Positions 7,113 to 15,199 of a stretch of DNA of 26,803 nucleotides are shown in pieces. Positions within the stretch are counted from its first letter, which is position 1, and the number at the start of each line of letters is the position of its first letter. The notes below the pieces were generated by a model that did not search any database, was not told where the DNA came from, and saw only the letters and a list, made by a program, of their open reading frames with translations. Source of the DNA: an uncultured Flavobacterium sp. (GTDB taxonomy: Bacteria; Bacteroidota; Bacteroidia; Flavobacteriales; Flavobacteriaceae); contig NZ_CAMIHH010000037.1 of NCBI RefSeq assembly GCF_946220915.1, forward strand, positions 1 to 26,803, given 5' to 3'. The position numbers and the translations under genes are program-made.

Positions 7113-8054
7113 ATGATGATAGAAAAACACATATCGGCCTTACTATATCGCTACCAGTGCGTTACCGTTCCCGGCTTTGGCGCATTCCTTACCGAGATCC
7201 GCACGGCACAACTCGATGTAGCAGCCAGTACCTTCTATCCTCCAAAAAAACTCATTTCCTTCAATGCGAATTTAAAAAATAATGACGGGCTTTTGGCCAA
7301 CCATATCGCATTGCAGGAAAAAATTTCCTATGGCCAGGCCGTGGCCAACATCGAGCAGTCGGTTGCACTATGGCTTGACAGGCTGGCACGCAGGGAGACT
7401 CTGGACATAAGAGATCTTGGATCAATGGCCCATAATACCGAAGGGAACCTTGTATTTACCCCGGATACCCCGGTTAACTACCTTGCCGATGCCTTTGGAT
7501 TAACAACAATGGTGTCCCCGGCAATAAAAAGGGAAGAATATAAGCAACAGGCAGAAGCCCTTGAAGAGATTGCGCCCATTGCATTTACCCCGGAAAAAAG
7601 GAATAATTACTCCTACCTGAAATATGCCGCCATATTCGTATTAATGGCTAGTGCCGGTAGCGCCGGGATCGTAGCGTACCGCAATAACGAAATTGCAGCG
7701 CAAACCCTGGCAGTAGAAAATGCCGTACAGGAAAAGGTGCAGCAAAAGATACAGCAGGCTACTTTTTTTATAGATACCCCCATGCCCGCAGTGACGCTTC
7801 CTGTTAATAAAGAGTATGCTCTGCTGCCTTACCATGTGGTAGCCGGGGCTTTCAGGAGCGAGGCCAATGCGCAAACGGCCGCAGGCCAGCTCATTGAAAA
7901 AGGCTTTAGGGCACGCGTTATAGAAAAGAATAAATTTGGGCTGTACCCTGTAATTTACGGAAGCTATGCAACACATGCCGAAGCCAACGAAAAAATGAAG
8001 GAAATACACCAGTCTGAGAACAGGGAAGCCTGGCTCCTGGTGAAAGAATTATAG
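7113..8054 (+). CDS. HU-CCDC81 and SPOR domain membrane protein
   Basis: The product is about 313 residues. The N-terminal 140 or so residues resemble the tandem HU-like fold of the bacterial HU-CCDC81 family (CVTVPGFGAFLTEI, FNANLKNNDGLLANHIA, LDIRDLGSM). One transmembrane helix follows at about 178-197 (YAAIFVLMASAGSAGIVAY), then a helical linker and a C-terminal SPOR domain (about 238-313, beginning YHVVAGAFRSEANAQTAAGQL). SPOR domains bind glycan strands lacking stem peptides, which mark the division septum. The layout implies the HU-like part is cytoplasmic and SPOR periplasmic. ATG 7113 and ATG 7116 are equivalent candidates; the promoter box lies immediately upstream. A role in division or septal wall processing is inferred from SPOR. 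Confidence 0.85.
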   Translation: MMIEKHISALLYRYQCVTVPGFGAFLTEIRTAQLDVAASTFYPPKKLISFNANLKNNDGLLANHIALQEKISYGQAVANIEQSVALWLDRLARRETLDIRDLGSMAHNTEGNLVFTPDTPVNYLADAFGLTTMVSPAIKREEYKQQAEALEEIAPIAFTPEKRNNYSYLKYAAIFVLMASAGSAGIVAYRNNEIAAQTLAVENAVQEKVQQKIQQATFFIDTPMPAVTLPVNKEYALLPYHVVAGAFRSEANAQTAAGQLIEKGFRARVIEKNKFGLYPVIYGSYATHAEANEKMKEIHQSENREAWLLVKEL

Positions 8055-8134
8055 AAAAGCCCCTAAAAGGAGTTTTCCATATAGGATGCCTTTGAAATCT
8101 TGTCTGTTCAACCGAAATTTTCTCTTCTCTGCAC

Positions 8135-8142
8135 TATCTTTG
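8135..8142 (+). promoter_or_regulatory. -7 promoter box of the acyl-CoA thioesterase
   Basis: TATCTTTG matches TAnnTTTG and ends 12 bases before the ATG at 8155. It favours that start over the in-frame ATG at 8086. Confidence 0.5.
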
Positions 8143-8154
8143 CCAAAAAAACCA

Positions 8155-8667
8155 ATGCAGCCAAAATACCCTTCCGATTCCGCCTGTATCATGACCGATA
8201 TCGTTCTTCCCGGCGAAACCAATCCGCTTAACAACCTCTTTGGAGGCGAGCTGCTTGCCCGCATGGACCGCGCCGCCAGCATTGCCGCACGCCGCCATTC
8301 GCGCCGCATTACGGTGACGGCATCGGTAAATCACGTAGCATTCAATCGGTCCATACCATTGGGCAGTGTTGTAACCGTTGAGGCCAAAGTATCGCGCACA
8401 TTCAAATCGTCAATGGAAATTTTTATTGATGTATGGACAGAAGACCGCGAGTCGGGCATAAGGGCGAAAGCCAATGAGGCGATTTATACTTTTGTGGCAG
8501 TAGATGAAACCGGGAGGCCCGTGGAAGTACCGCCTCTGGAGCCGCAAACCGAACTGGAAAAGCAACGCTTTGAGGCTGCACTGCGCAGGAAGCAGCTAAG
8601 CCTTGTGCTCGCAGGTAAAATGAGCCCGCATGATGCTACTGAGCTGAAGGCATTATTTCAGGAGTAA
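8155..8667 (+). CDS. Acyl-CoA thioesterase (hotdog fold, YciA/BACH-like)
   Basis: The 170-residue product has a single hotdog domain. The conserved block GETNPLNNLFGGELLARMDRAA contains the Asn and Asp used for thioester hydrolysis in this group, followed by ASVNHVAFNRSIPLGSVVTVEAKVSRTFKSS. It should hydrolyse acyl-CoA to fatty acid and CoA in the cytoplasm; chain-length preference cannot be judged. After about residue 125 comes a charged C-terminal tail (ELEKQRFEAALRRKQ) typical of this family. The frame is open 23 codons upstream, but the ATG at 8155 sits just after a promoter box and gives the usual short start MQPKYPSDS. It is on the same strand as the SPOR gene but with its own promoter. 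Confidence 0.9.
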   Translation: MQPKYPSDSACIMTDIVLPGETNPLNNLFGGELLARMDRAASIAARRHSRRITVTASVNHVAFNRSIPLGSVVTVEAKVSRTFKSSMEIFIDVWTEDRESGIRAKANEAIYTFVAVDETGRPVEVPPLEPQTELEKQRFEAALRRKQLSLVLAGKMSPHDATELKALFQE

Positions 8668-8668
8668 G

Positions 8669-8701
8669 GGAATTACAATTTTTTTTCAAAAGCGTAATTC
8701 C
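8669..8701. terminator. Possible weak terminator or inverted repeat between convergent genes
   Basis: GGAATTAC (8669-8676) and GTAATTCC (8694-8701) form an 8-base perfect inverted repeat around a 17-base loop. The T-run lies in the loop rather than after the stem, so this is not a classical terminator. It sits exactly between the stops of the thioesterase and EnvC-like genes. Confidence 0.35.
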
Positions 8702-8709
8702 ATTTTATC

Positions 8710-9960
8710 CTATTGCGCTATCCACGTAGCCGGATTGAGGCTGGTGGTGTTTTGCATTACGCAGAATTTAAGTACCGTTTTACCCGATGGGCTGGTAGCC
8801 ACACTGCCTATGTTTTGGTTAGCGCTAACTTTATCGCCGGACCTGACACTTATGGAAGCAAGGTTGTAATAAACCGTGATATAGTTACCATGCTGTATGT
8901 AAACGATTTTGTTGTTAGTTCCCTGTATAAGCTGGATGTTACCTACCTCGCCTCCAAAAACGGCGCGCACGGCAGTACCCGGGTTTGTAGTGATGTCAAT
9001 TCCGCTGTTATGCACTGAAAGTTTTTTGTCCAGCGGGTGGGGCTGGTCGCCATAGGGTACTGAAACATACCCCTCCTTAACCGGCCATGGCAGCCTGCCT
9101 TTATTTGCCTTAAAGCCATCGGCGGTAATTTTTCCTTCCTTGGTAAGTACAATTTTATTCGGTTCGGCCTTAGCTGCCGCTACAATCTCTTTTTTCTCCG
9201 CTTCAGTAGTTGCTTTAGCTGCGGCCTTACGGTTGGCCTCAGCAATTGCCTCCTTTATTATCCTGTCGATCTTACGGTCAATTTCTTTCGTTTCCGCCTG
9301 CATCTTCTTTATCTCCGAAGCATACTTTTTCTTGTCTTTCTGAATGGCCTTCACAAGCTTTTCCTGCTCATTTTTGTCCTTTCTCAGCTTATCCCTTTCC
9401 TGTTCACTTTCCACCAGTAGCTTTTGCTTTGATTTTTTCTGGCCATTAAGGGTTTTGTCCAACTCTTCCAGCTGGAGCATTTTGTTGCGTATCTCGTCGC
9501 CCTGTATCTTCCGGAAGCTGGCATACTGCTTCATGTACTGCATGCGCTTATAGGCCTGAAGAAAATTTTGCGACGAAAGTATAAACATGATACGGCTTTG
9601 CTGGGAGCGGTTCTTGTAGGCCTTTACAACCATATTGGAATAATCTTCCTTAAGTACTTTGAGTTCCCTGTTGAGTTTATTTATTTTGAGCTGGTTCAGG
9701 TAAATGTCATCCGTTAGCAGCCTGGTTTGCCTTTGGGTGGTATTGATAAGCTTTTCGCTCAGCTTTATTTTGGCATCATTTTCCGTAATCCTGCCCACCA
9801 CATCCTTTTCCTTTTTGGTTTCAGATTTTACAAGCCCCTGGAGCGCTTTCATCTCTTTAATTATCTGTGCCTTTCGCTGCTCAAGCTTTTTTTGCTCGGT
9901 TTGCGCATGGCCCAAAATAGTAAAGGCAAGGAAAAATATAGTAAGGAAGAATCTGATCAT
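8710..9960 (-). CDS. EnvC-like murein hydrolase activator (signal peptide, coiled coil, degenerate LytM/M23)
   Basis: The 416-residue product has a cleavable signal peptide (MIRFFLTIFFLAFTILGHAQ), then a long charged coiled-coil region (about 22-260) rich in Lys, Glu and Gln, and a C-terminal M23/LytM fold from about residue 290. The zinc ligands of active M23 peptidases are missing. HxGID reads NSGID, the YxHL segment reads YYNL, and the HLHFE segment reads VLKFCV. This matches EnvC, whose degenerate LytM domain activates periplasmic cell-wall amidases rather than cutting peptidoglycan itself. It is the last gene of a six-gene operon, 10 bases after the DUF4292 gene. Automatic annotation as a peptidase would probably be wrong about activity. 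Confidence 0.87.
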   Translation of the reverse strand: MIRFFLTIFFLAFTILGHAQTEQKKLEQRKAQIIKEMKALQGLVKSETKKEKDVVGRITENDAKIKLSEKLINTTQRQTRLLTDDIYLNQLKINKLNRELKVLKEDYSNMVVKAYKNRSQQSRIMFILSSQNFLQAYKRMQYMKQYASFRKIQGDEIRNKMLQLEELDKTLNGQKKSKQKLLVESEQERDKLRKDKNEQEKLVKAIQKDKKKYASEIKKMQAETKEIDRKIDRIIKEAIAEANRKAAAKATTEAEKKEIVAAAKAEPNKIVLTKEGKITADGFKANKGRLPWPVKEGYVSVPYGDQPHPLDKKLSVHNSGIDITTNPGTAVRAVFGGEVGNIQLIQGTNNKIVYIQHGNYITVYYNLASISVRSGDKVSANQNIGSVATSPSGKTVLKFCVMQNTTSLNPATWIAQ

Positions 9961-9970
9961 TTCTGTTTTG

Positions 9971-10750
9971 TTAATCTATAAATATTTGTTCATAGCCTTC
10001 GGGAACATCATATGGAAATGTGAGCTTATCGTCGAAAGTTACTACTTTGTATTCAATTTTTATGTTTACCCGGTCTTTTTGCTCGGCCTCTATCTTTATT
10101 TCTTTCGGCAGCAGCGCCGTAGTATATTGGTTGTGCGCAGGATATTGTATTTCGAGGCTGCGTGGCTGTTGCCCACCCTGTGCTACAACCTGCTTTTTCA
10201 AAAGGTAATTGGATCCTTCAAAAAAGAATTCCTTGCTTATGGCATTGGCTTCCCTGGCCTGTAGCTTATACCTGCCCTCCTCTACCGAGAACTGATAGTT
10301 CCCTTTTTCCAGGTTATCAAGCGCTTCGCCCAGCAGCATATTCTGCACCCTGGCAAAATCAAGTTCGGTACCCAGCCAGCGGCTTAGCACGGCATAGTTC
10401 CCGTCAAAATAAGTGCCGTTAATCTTTTCATAATAGCTTACCCGTTTGGGCGTTATTAGCGCTTTTGCCATTGTAATGCCCAGTACGCGTACGCTTACAA
10501 GAATGGTTTCATCCTTTTTCATGCGAATTTCGAGCGATACGCTTTGCGACTGCTTGCTGTCCTTGTAATTTGCATCACCCTTTATATAAAGTGTTTCAAA
10601 CTCTTTGGGCACAGCAATATGCCCTGCAATAACTTCCCGGGCCGATTTTGCCCCTGCGCCCGTTACTGCCTGTTCGGAAACTACTGCCTGTTTCGGCTTG
10701 CACGATGCAAAAGCCAGGGCTATGATCACTATGCTTACGGTTCTTTTCAT
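9971..10750 (-). CDS. DUF4292 family lipoprotein
   Basis: The 259-residue product has a lipoprotein signal with lipobox FASC and cysteine 17. The mature protein is predicted beta-rich, with alternating charged and hydrophobic strands (LYIKGDANYKD, SVSLEIRMKKDETILVSVRV, FPYDVPEGYEQIFID). I recognise it as DUF4292. The fold resembles LolA/LolB-type lipoprotein carriers, which is a family-level impression rather than proof. It is encoded 5 bases after the TPR gene and 10 bases before the EnvC-like gene, so all three are probably co-translated. An outer-membrane role in envelope biogenesis is inferred from the lipidation and neighbours. Confidence 0.8.
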   Translation of the reverse strand: MKRTVSIVIIALAFASCKPKQAVVSEQAVTGAGAKSAREVIAGHIAVPKEFETLYIKGDANYKDSKQSQSVSLEIRMKKDETILVSVRVLGITMAKALITPKRVSYYEKINGTYFDGNYAVLSRWLGTELDFARVQNMLLGEALDNLEKGNYQFSVEEGRYKLQAREANAISKEFFFEGSNYLLKKQVVAQGGQQPRSLEIQYPAHNQYTTALLPKEIKIEAEQKDRVNIKIEYKVVTFDDKLTFPYDVPEGYEQIFID

Positions 10751-10755
10751 CTCGA

Positions 10756-12057
10756 TTATTTGGTTTTGGCAAGCCCGTTCCTGGCTATTGTAAGTTCCTT
10801 TTTAAAACCGGCTTCAAGGTCCTTATCTTCCACAATGTAATCCATGCCCTCCTCAAGCCATTTTTTCGCTTTTGCAAACTGTGCCTGGCCGTTAGCGCCC
10901 TGCCCGGCAAAGTAATACAGCCGAGCGTGCGTAGGGTATAAATCAAGATAGCCCGCAGCCTTGCCGGCAAGCTTATCAAACTGCTTCCCTTCGGCATACG
11001 AATACAGGAGCAGCTCTACGGTTTCAATGTCGTCGGATTTGCTTTCCAGGCTCTTTTCAAAAAAACGGGCGGCATCGGCATATTTCTTTTTGTTAAAAAG
11101 GAACTTGCCCACTTCCCTGGCAACATCTACGTTTTTATCGCCTTCAAAATATCCCACAGCCTTATCGAGCTGTGGCGAATATTTCGGATTGGCAACGGCA
11201 AATATCAAAAACTCATTGAGTACCCTGTGCTTGATCTTACTGTCTATCTTCCTGCTCTCCAAAACCCGGAACATGGATTCAGATGCCTTATCACCATCGT
11301 TATCGCCAATATGGAATTTAAAAAGGCTTACCTGCGCCCAGTCCGATCCCGGAATTTCCTTTTCCAGCTGCCTTGCAACGGCCTCTGCCTTGGCTTCTTC
11401 ATTACTTTCAGAATACAGGTAAATCAGGTCGAGATAGTTGGCCTCAACTTTAGGGTTCTTTTTTATGGCTTCCTCCAGCGCTTCCTTTTGCGGTTTTTTA
11501 AACCTGCTGTCGCTCATGATCTGCGCCTTGTACATTTCCCGCTTTTCCGACATGCCTACGCTCGATTCCATCTCGTTGATCATGCTTAAGGCCTTGTCAA
11601 ACTGGTGCGTGTACATATAAAGCGAAACCAGGTCTTCCTGGTAATACTCCTTTTTCCATTCCATTAGCTTAAGCACTGTCGGAATGGCTTTATTGTAGTT
11701 TTTAGTTTCGTAGTATACATCATACAGCCCCTGCCAGTACCAACGGTTCTTTGGGTCAAGCTGTGTAGCTTTGGTATAAGCACGTTCGGCCTCGGCAAAA
11801 TTCTTCATGTTGAAGTAATTCTTGCCTAACTCATTATACAGCACCGGGTTTTCGGGCTCTTTGCCAATGCATTTTTGCAATGACTGTATGGCCTTGTCAT
11901 AATTTTCAATCCCTTTCTGCTTTAGCGCTTCATAAAAATCCTCCTGGAATTCATTTCTTGCCAATGAAAGCGAATCCGGCTCGGCCTGTGCATGGACGAT
12001 TGCCGGAGACGAAAGTGTACCCGCGAGCGCTAAAGTGTAAAAAAAGATTTTTTTCAT
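10756..12057 (-). CDS. Secreted tetratricopeptide-repeat protein
   Basis: The 433-residue product has a signal peptide (MKKIFFYTLALAGTLSSPAIVHAQ) and several TPR units. The clearest run from about residue 50 to 125, with AIQSLQKCIGKEPENPVLYNELG, NFAEAERAYTKATQLDPKN and YNKAIPTVLKLMEWKKEYYQ segments. Further helical repeats continue to the C-terminus (FAKAKKWLEEGMDYIVEDK). No lipobox is present, so it is probably a soluble periplasmic scaffold. It lies 65 bases after the nucleotidyltransferase gene and 5 bases before DUF4292. A dispersed palindromic repeat ends 3 bases before its ATG. TPR modules bind proteins; the partner here is unknown, and co-encoded DUF4292 and EnvC-like proteins are the obvious candidates. 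Confidence 0.88.
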   Translation of the reverse strand: MKKIFFYTLALAGTLSSPAIVHAQAEPDSLSLARNEFQEDFYEALKQKGIENYDKAIQSLQKCIGKEPENPVLYNELGKNYFNMKNFAEAERAYTKATQLDPKNRWYWQGLYDVYYETKNYNKAIPTVLKLMEWKKEYYQEDLVSLYMYTHQFDKALSMINEMESSVGMSEKREMYKAQIMSDSRFKKPQKEALEEAIKKNPKVEANYLDLIYLYSESNEEAKAEAVARQLEKEIPGSDWAQVSLFKFHIGDNDGDKASESMFRVLESRKIDSKIKHRVLNEFLIFAVANPKYSPQLDKAVGYFEGDKNVDVAREVGKFLFNKKKYADAARFFEKSLESKSDDIETVELLLYSYAEGKQFDKLAGKAAGYLDLYPTHARLYYFAGQGANGQAQFAKAKKWLEEGMDYIVEDKDLEAGFKKELTIARNGLAKTK

Positions 12058-12060
12058 ATT

Positions 12061-12098
12061 GACCTAACCCCCGGCCCCTCTCCAAAGGAGAGGTGTGC
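12061..12098. repeat. Dispersed palindromic repeat upstream of the TPR gene
   Basis: The core is CCTCTCC (12077-12083), loop AAA, GGAGAGG (12087-12093), next to a C-rich CTAACCCCCGGCCC. Read on the minus strand it matches the palindrome at 5880-5903 (CTCTCCTTyGGAGAGG followed by a G-rich tail). It forms the intercistronic leader of the TPR gene. Confidence 0.7.
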
Positions 12099-12122
12099 GA
12101 TAGGGCTTAATTTAGCTGTTCA

Positions 12123-13133
12123 TTATTCCAAAACCGAATAATCGCCGATGCTGATAGCGGTAAATTTACCGTCAAATTTCGCATGGTTGCCTATCATGGC
12201 ATTATCCAGGTTTGCATTTGTTATTACCGAATTGGTTTGCACCAAACTGTTCTTAATTGTAGCATTTTCCACTCTTGTATTCTTGCCGAGCGATACATTC
12301 GGGCCAATGGTTGCATTTTTCAACACCACGCCTTCAGCGATGCAGCATGGCGGGATAATGGTACTGTTTTCTACCGTTGCACCATCCGATACCATGTTTT
12401 CGCCATCAGCGTGAAGGAAGCCCAGCATGCGGGAGTTGGTTTCAACCGTTACCGGCTTGTTGCCGCAGTCCATCCATTCGTCTACCTTGCCCGGCACAAA
12501 TTTCATGCCTTTTTGTTTCATGTTCTCAAGGCCGTCTGTCAGCTGGTACTCGCCGCCCTTCATTACATTATTGTCAAGCAGATACTGCAGCTCCTCACGT
12601 AGCGCTTCACCGCTCTTAAAATAATAGATCCCAATGATTGCCAGATCCGAAACGAATTCTGCCGGCTTCTCAACAAAATCCACAATCTCGTTCTTGTTGT
12701 TCAGTTGTACTACTCCAAATGCCGATGGGTCCTCTACCTGTTTTACCCAGATCACGCTGTCGGCAGTAGTATCTAACGTAAAATCAGCGCGGAATAGTGT
12801 ATCGGCATAGGCCACCACTATCGGGCCGCTCATGGATTCCTTTGCGCTCATTATGGCATGGGCAGTGCCCAGCGGCTGGTCCTGGTAATAAATGCTTCCC
12901 TTAGCGCCCAGCTTTTCGGCAATGGCGATAAGGTCTTTTGGCACCTGGTCACCAAAATCTTTATGAATAATAAAGGCTATTTCCTCAATTTCCTGGTTGA
13001 TTACCCCGGCGATATCCTCTACAAGGCGGTGCACTATAGGCTTGCCGGCAATGGGTATAAGCGGTTTTGGAATGGTAAGGGTGTGTGGGCGCAGGCGTGA
13101 TCCCCTGCCGGCCATTGGTACAATTATTTTCAT
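12123..13133 (-). CDS. Sugar-phosphate nucleotidyltransferase with left-handed beta-helix tail
   Basis: The 336-residue product starts with the nucleotide-binding signature MKIIVPMAGRGSRLRPHT (GxGSRLRP at 9-16) and IPKPLIPIAGKP, including the catalytic-type Lys at 23. Later motifs include PLGTAHAI, VVAYADTLF, VDFVEKPAEF and VDEWMDCGNK. From about residue 245 a hexapeptide-repeat tail (NATIGPNVSLGKNTRVENATI) suggests a left-handed beta-helix. The domain order resembles RmlA/GlmU-type enzymes that make NDP-sugars from NTP and sugar-1-phosphate. The sugar and nucleotide cannot be assigned; glucose-1-phosphate thymidylyltransferase is a common automatic label. It sits in an operon with a flippase, consistent with making an activated sugar for a surface glycan. 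Confidence 0.85.
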   Translation of the reverse strand: MKIIVPMAGRGSRLRPHTLTIPKPLIPIAGKPIVHRLVEDIAGVINQEIEEIAFIIHKDFGDQVPKDLIAIAEKLGAKGSIYYQDQPLGTAHAIMSAKESMSGPIVVAYADTLFRADFTLDTTADSVIWVKQVEDPSAFGVVQLNNKNEIVDFVEKPAEFVSDLAIIGIYYFKSGEALREELQYLLDNNVMKGGEYQLTDGLENMKQKGMKFVPGKVDEWMDCGNKPVTVETNSRMLGFLHADGENMVSDGATVENSTIIPPCCIAEGVVLKNATIGPNVSLGKNTRVENATIKNSLVQTNSVITNANLDNAMIGNHAKFDGKFTAISIGDYSVLE

Positions 13134-13175
13134 GATGTTTTTATGGGTTATCTATTGGTTGATTTCTATTGTGTC

Positions 13176-13616
13176 CTATTTTATTCCGGTGCTGCCAAAG
13201 CCGCCTTCTCCCCTTACGGTTTCACCCAGGGTTTCAGTTTCCTGCCACTCCGCACGCTCATGCTTCGCAATTACCAGCTGTGCAATGCGCTCGCCATTTT
13301 CCAAGGTAAATGCTTCATTGGATAAATTTACTAAAATTACCCCAATCTCGCCACGGTAATCGGCATCAACTGTCCCGGGGCTGTTAAGTACCGTGATCCC
13401 TTTCTTGGCGGCCAGGCCGCTGCGTGGGCGAACCTGCGCTTCATAGCCTATCGGCAATTCGATGAATAGCCCTGTCTTAATGATCGCCCGGCCCAGCGGC
13501 AGCAGCGTTACAGGCTCATCAAGGTTGGCGCGAAGGTCCATCCCCGCCGAGGCGATGCTTTCGTAATTAGGTAACGCGTGCGATGATTTGTTTATGACTT
13601 TGATGGTAACAGACAT
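13176..13616 (-). CDS. dut: dUTP diphosphatase
   Basis: The enzyme hydrolyses dUTP to dUMP and pyrophosphate, keeping uracil out of DNA and feeding dTMP synthesis. The 146-residue product carries all five trimeric dUTPase motifs in order: AGMDLRA (24-30), RPRSGLA (63-69), GTVDADYRGE (81-90, with the catalytic Asp), ERIAQLV (109-115) and the Gly-rich RGEGGFGSTG (135-144). Length matches the family. It starts one base after the flippase stop and lies 42 bases before the nucleotidyltransferase start. It has no obvious functional tie to the envelope genes around it. Confidence 0.97.
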   Translation of the reverse strand: MSVTIKVINKSSHALPNYESIASAGMDLRANLDEPVTLLPLGRAIIKTGLFIELPIGYEAQVRPRSGLAAKKGITVLNSPGTVDADYRGEIGVILVNLSNEAFTLENGERIAQLVIAKHERAEWQETETLGETVRGEGGFGSTGIK

Positions 13617-13617
13617 T

Positions 13618-15075
13618 TTATTTTTTTATGAATTTTAAAAGTGTTTCTTTTTCGAGCCTGAAGATAAGGAAAAGATAAGCTGCAAAAGCCAGTATACCGA
13701 AAATGTATGTTTCGCGAAAAGGCTTTATGTAGAATGACAGCCACCCCAGTACCATCGCCACAAGCGGAAAAAATACCAGCTTACGGACATTGTAGGGTAT
13801 GGGGTAATATTTAGCGCCAAGCTTATAGGACACCAGCATCATGGTGCCATAGGCAGCGACAGTCCCTACTGCCGACCCCATGTAGCTCCACAAAGGTATG
13901 AGCGCAATGTTGAAGATGAGGGTAACGGCGGCACCGGCCAGCGAAATGTAAGCGCCCATTTTGGTCTGGTCGCTTAGTTTGTACCATACCGAAAGGTTGG
14001 TATAAATACCCAGGAAAAAAGCCCCGAGCGTTACAAAAGGCACTACGTCCATTCCTGCCCAATAGGCTTCGTCGCGCAACAATAACCATTTGAAAATATC
14101 GGCAAAAACGAGTACCCCAAGATAAATGACCGAACCCAGTATGACAAAATATTCCATGACTTTCGCATACGTCTGCTGGGCATTATTGCTTCCGGCCTGG
14201 CTAAAAAAGAACGGCTCTATGCCTAACCTGTAGGCCGTAGTGAACAAGGTCATGAACAGCGCCAGCCGGTAACATGCGGAGTAGATACCGATGTCGGACT
14301 CCGATACATTCATGTAACGGAGCAATGGACGTGAAAAGGCTTCGTTAATGGCATAGGCTATCCCTGCTACCATAACAGGCAACGCATAATGCATCATCTT
14401 TTTCCACAGCGCCCTGTCAAAATGCCAGGACAGTTGCAAATAGTGAGGCAATAGCACTATTACTGCGGCAAGGCTTGAAAGTACATTGGCCACAAATACG
14501 TAACCTACTTCAAAGCCCGGAGTGTACAGGGTTGCCAGGAAGCTATCCGGGTCTGCCTGTGCAATAATGGGCAGCCAGATCAGGAAAAAAACATTTAGCA
14601 GGAGGTTGAATGCCACTGTGCCCACCTTTACAATGGCGTAAAAAATAGGCCTCCCTTCGGCACGCAAACGGCTAAAAGGTATGATAACCAGTGCATCGAG
14701 CACCAGTACCCAAATGGTAAACGTGATGTATTCGGCATCTATGGCCAGAAATCTGGCCAGGTATTCCCGGCCAAGGAGGGCCGCCAGCAGGAAAAAAAGC
14801 GAAGACCATACTAAGGATATGGTACTCGTGCTCATTACCTGCTTCTTATCTTCGGTGTGGTAAAACCTGAAGAATGCCGTTTCCATGCCGTAGGCGAGCA
14901 GTACATTGAAAAAGATGATCCAGTTAAAAATTATTGAAACCTTTCCATACTGCCCGGTATCCATTACGCCGGAACTGGTGTACAGCGGTGTTAGGAAAAA
15001 GCTGAACATACGCGGTACTACAGTGGCAATGCCATATATGGCGGTCTGCTGGAATAGTTTTTTAGTGAGGCTCAA
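13618..15075 (-). CDS. Oligosaccharide flippase family membrane protein (Wzx/MATE-like)
   Basis: The 485-residue product is hydrophobic throughout with about 12-14 predicted membrane segments, and fits the polysaccharide transporter branch of the MVF/MATE superfamily. The N-terminus SLTKKLFQQTAIYGIATVVPRM, with the conserved YG..T..PR pattern, is characteristic. The start must be the TTG at 15075: an in-frame TAA lies four codons upstream and the next Met would cut into the first helix. Such proteins flip lipid-linked oligosaccharides across the inner membrane. It is the first gene of the six-gene operon and has a TACTTTTG box 20 bases upstream. The substrate glycan is unknown. Confidence 0.9.
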   Translation of the reverse strand: MSLTKKLFQQTAIYGIATVVPRMFSFFLTPLYTSSGVMDTGQYGKVSIIFNWIIFFNVLLAYGMETAFFRFYHTEDKKQVMSTSTISLVWSSLFFLLAALLGREYLARFLAIDAEYITFTIWVLVLDALVIIPFSRLRAEGRPIFYAIVKVGTVAFNLLLNVFFLIWLPIIAQADPDSFLATLYTPGFEVGYVFVANVLSSLAAVIVLLPHYLQLSWHFDRALWKKMMHYALPVMVAGIAYAINEAFSRPLLRYMNVSESDIGIYSACYRLALFMTLFTTAYRLGIEPFFFSQAGSNNAQQTYAKVMEYFVILGSVIYLGVLVFADIFKWLLLRDEAYWAGMDVVPFVTLGAFFLGIYTNLSVWYKLSDQTKMGAYISLAGAAVTLIFNIALIPLWSYMGSAVGTVAAYGTMMLVSYKLGAKYYPIPYNVRKLVFFPLVAMVLGWLSFYIKPFRETYIFGILAFAAYLFLIFRLEKETLLKFIKK

Positions 15076-15095
15076 GCGGTTTGTTTAGTTGTAAA

Positions 15096-15103
15096 CAAAA
15101 GTA
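15096..15103 (-). promoter_or_regulatory. -7 promoter box of the flippase-to-EnvC operon
   Basis: On the minus strand TACTTTTG matches TAnnTTTG, 20 bases upstream of the TTG start. No clear -33 TTG was seen. It is the only exact match in the divergent region on this strand. Confidence 0.5.
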
Positions 15104-15173
15104 GCAATTTTCGGGGGAATAGGAAATTACGATTTGGTAAAACCTATCATTTCGTTTTTAACCGCGGGCAGTT

Positions 15174-15181
15174 TATATTTG
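15174..15181 (+). promoter_or_regulatory. -7 promoter box of the prolyl oligopeptidase gene
   Basis: TATATTTG matches TAnnTTTG and ends 18 bases before the ATG at 15200. Together with the minus-strand box at 15096-15103 it makes a divergent promoter region. Confidence 0.55.
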
Positions 15182-15199
15182 CCCTGATCAATCTTACCG

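Noticed and set aside
8710..9960. Active M23 peptidase call
   Set aside because: The zinc-ligand histidines are replaced, so I call it an EnvC-like activator instead.
9704..10264. A 186-codon open frame on the plus strand across the EnvC-like and DUF4292 genes
   Set aside because: It is antisense to two convincing exported proteins and has Phe/Ser-rich shadow composition with no recognisable domain.
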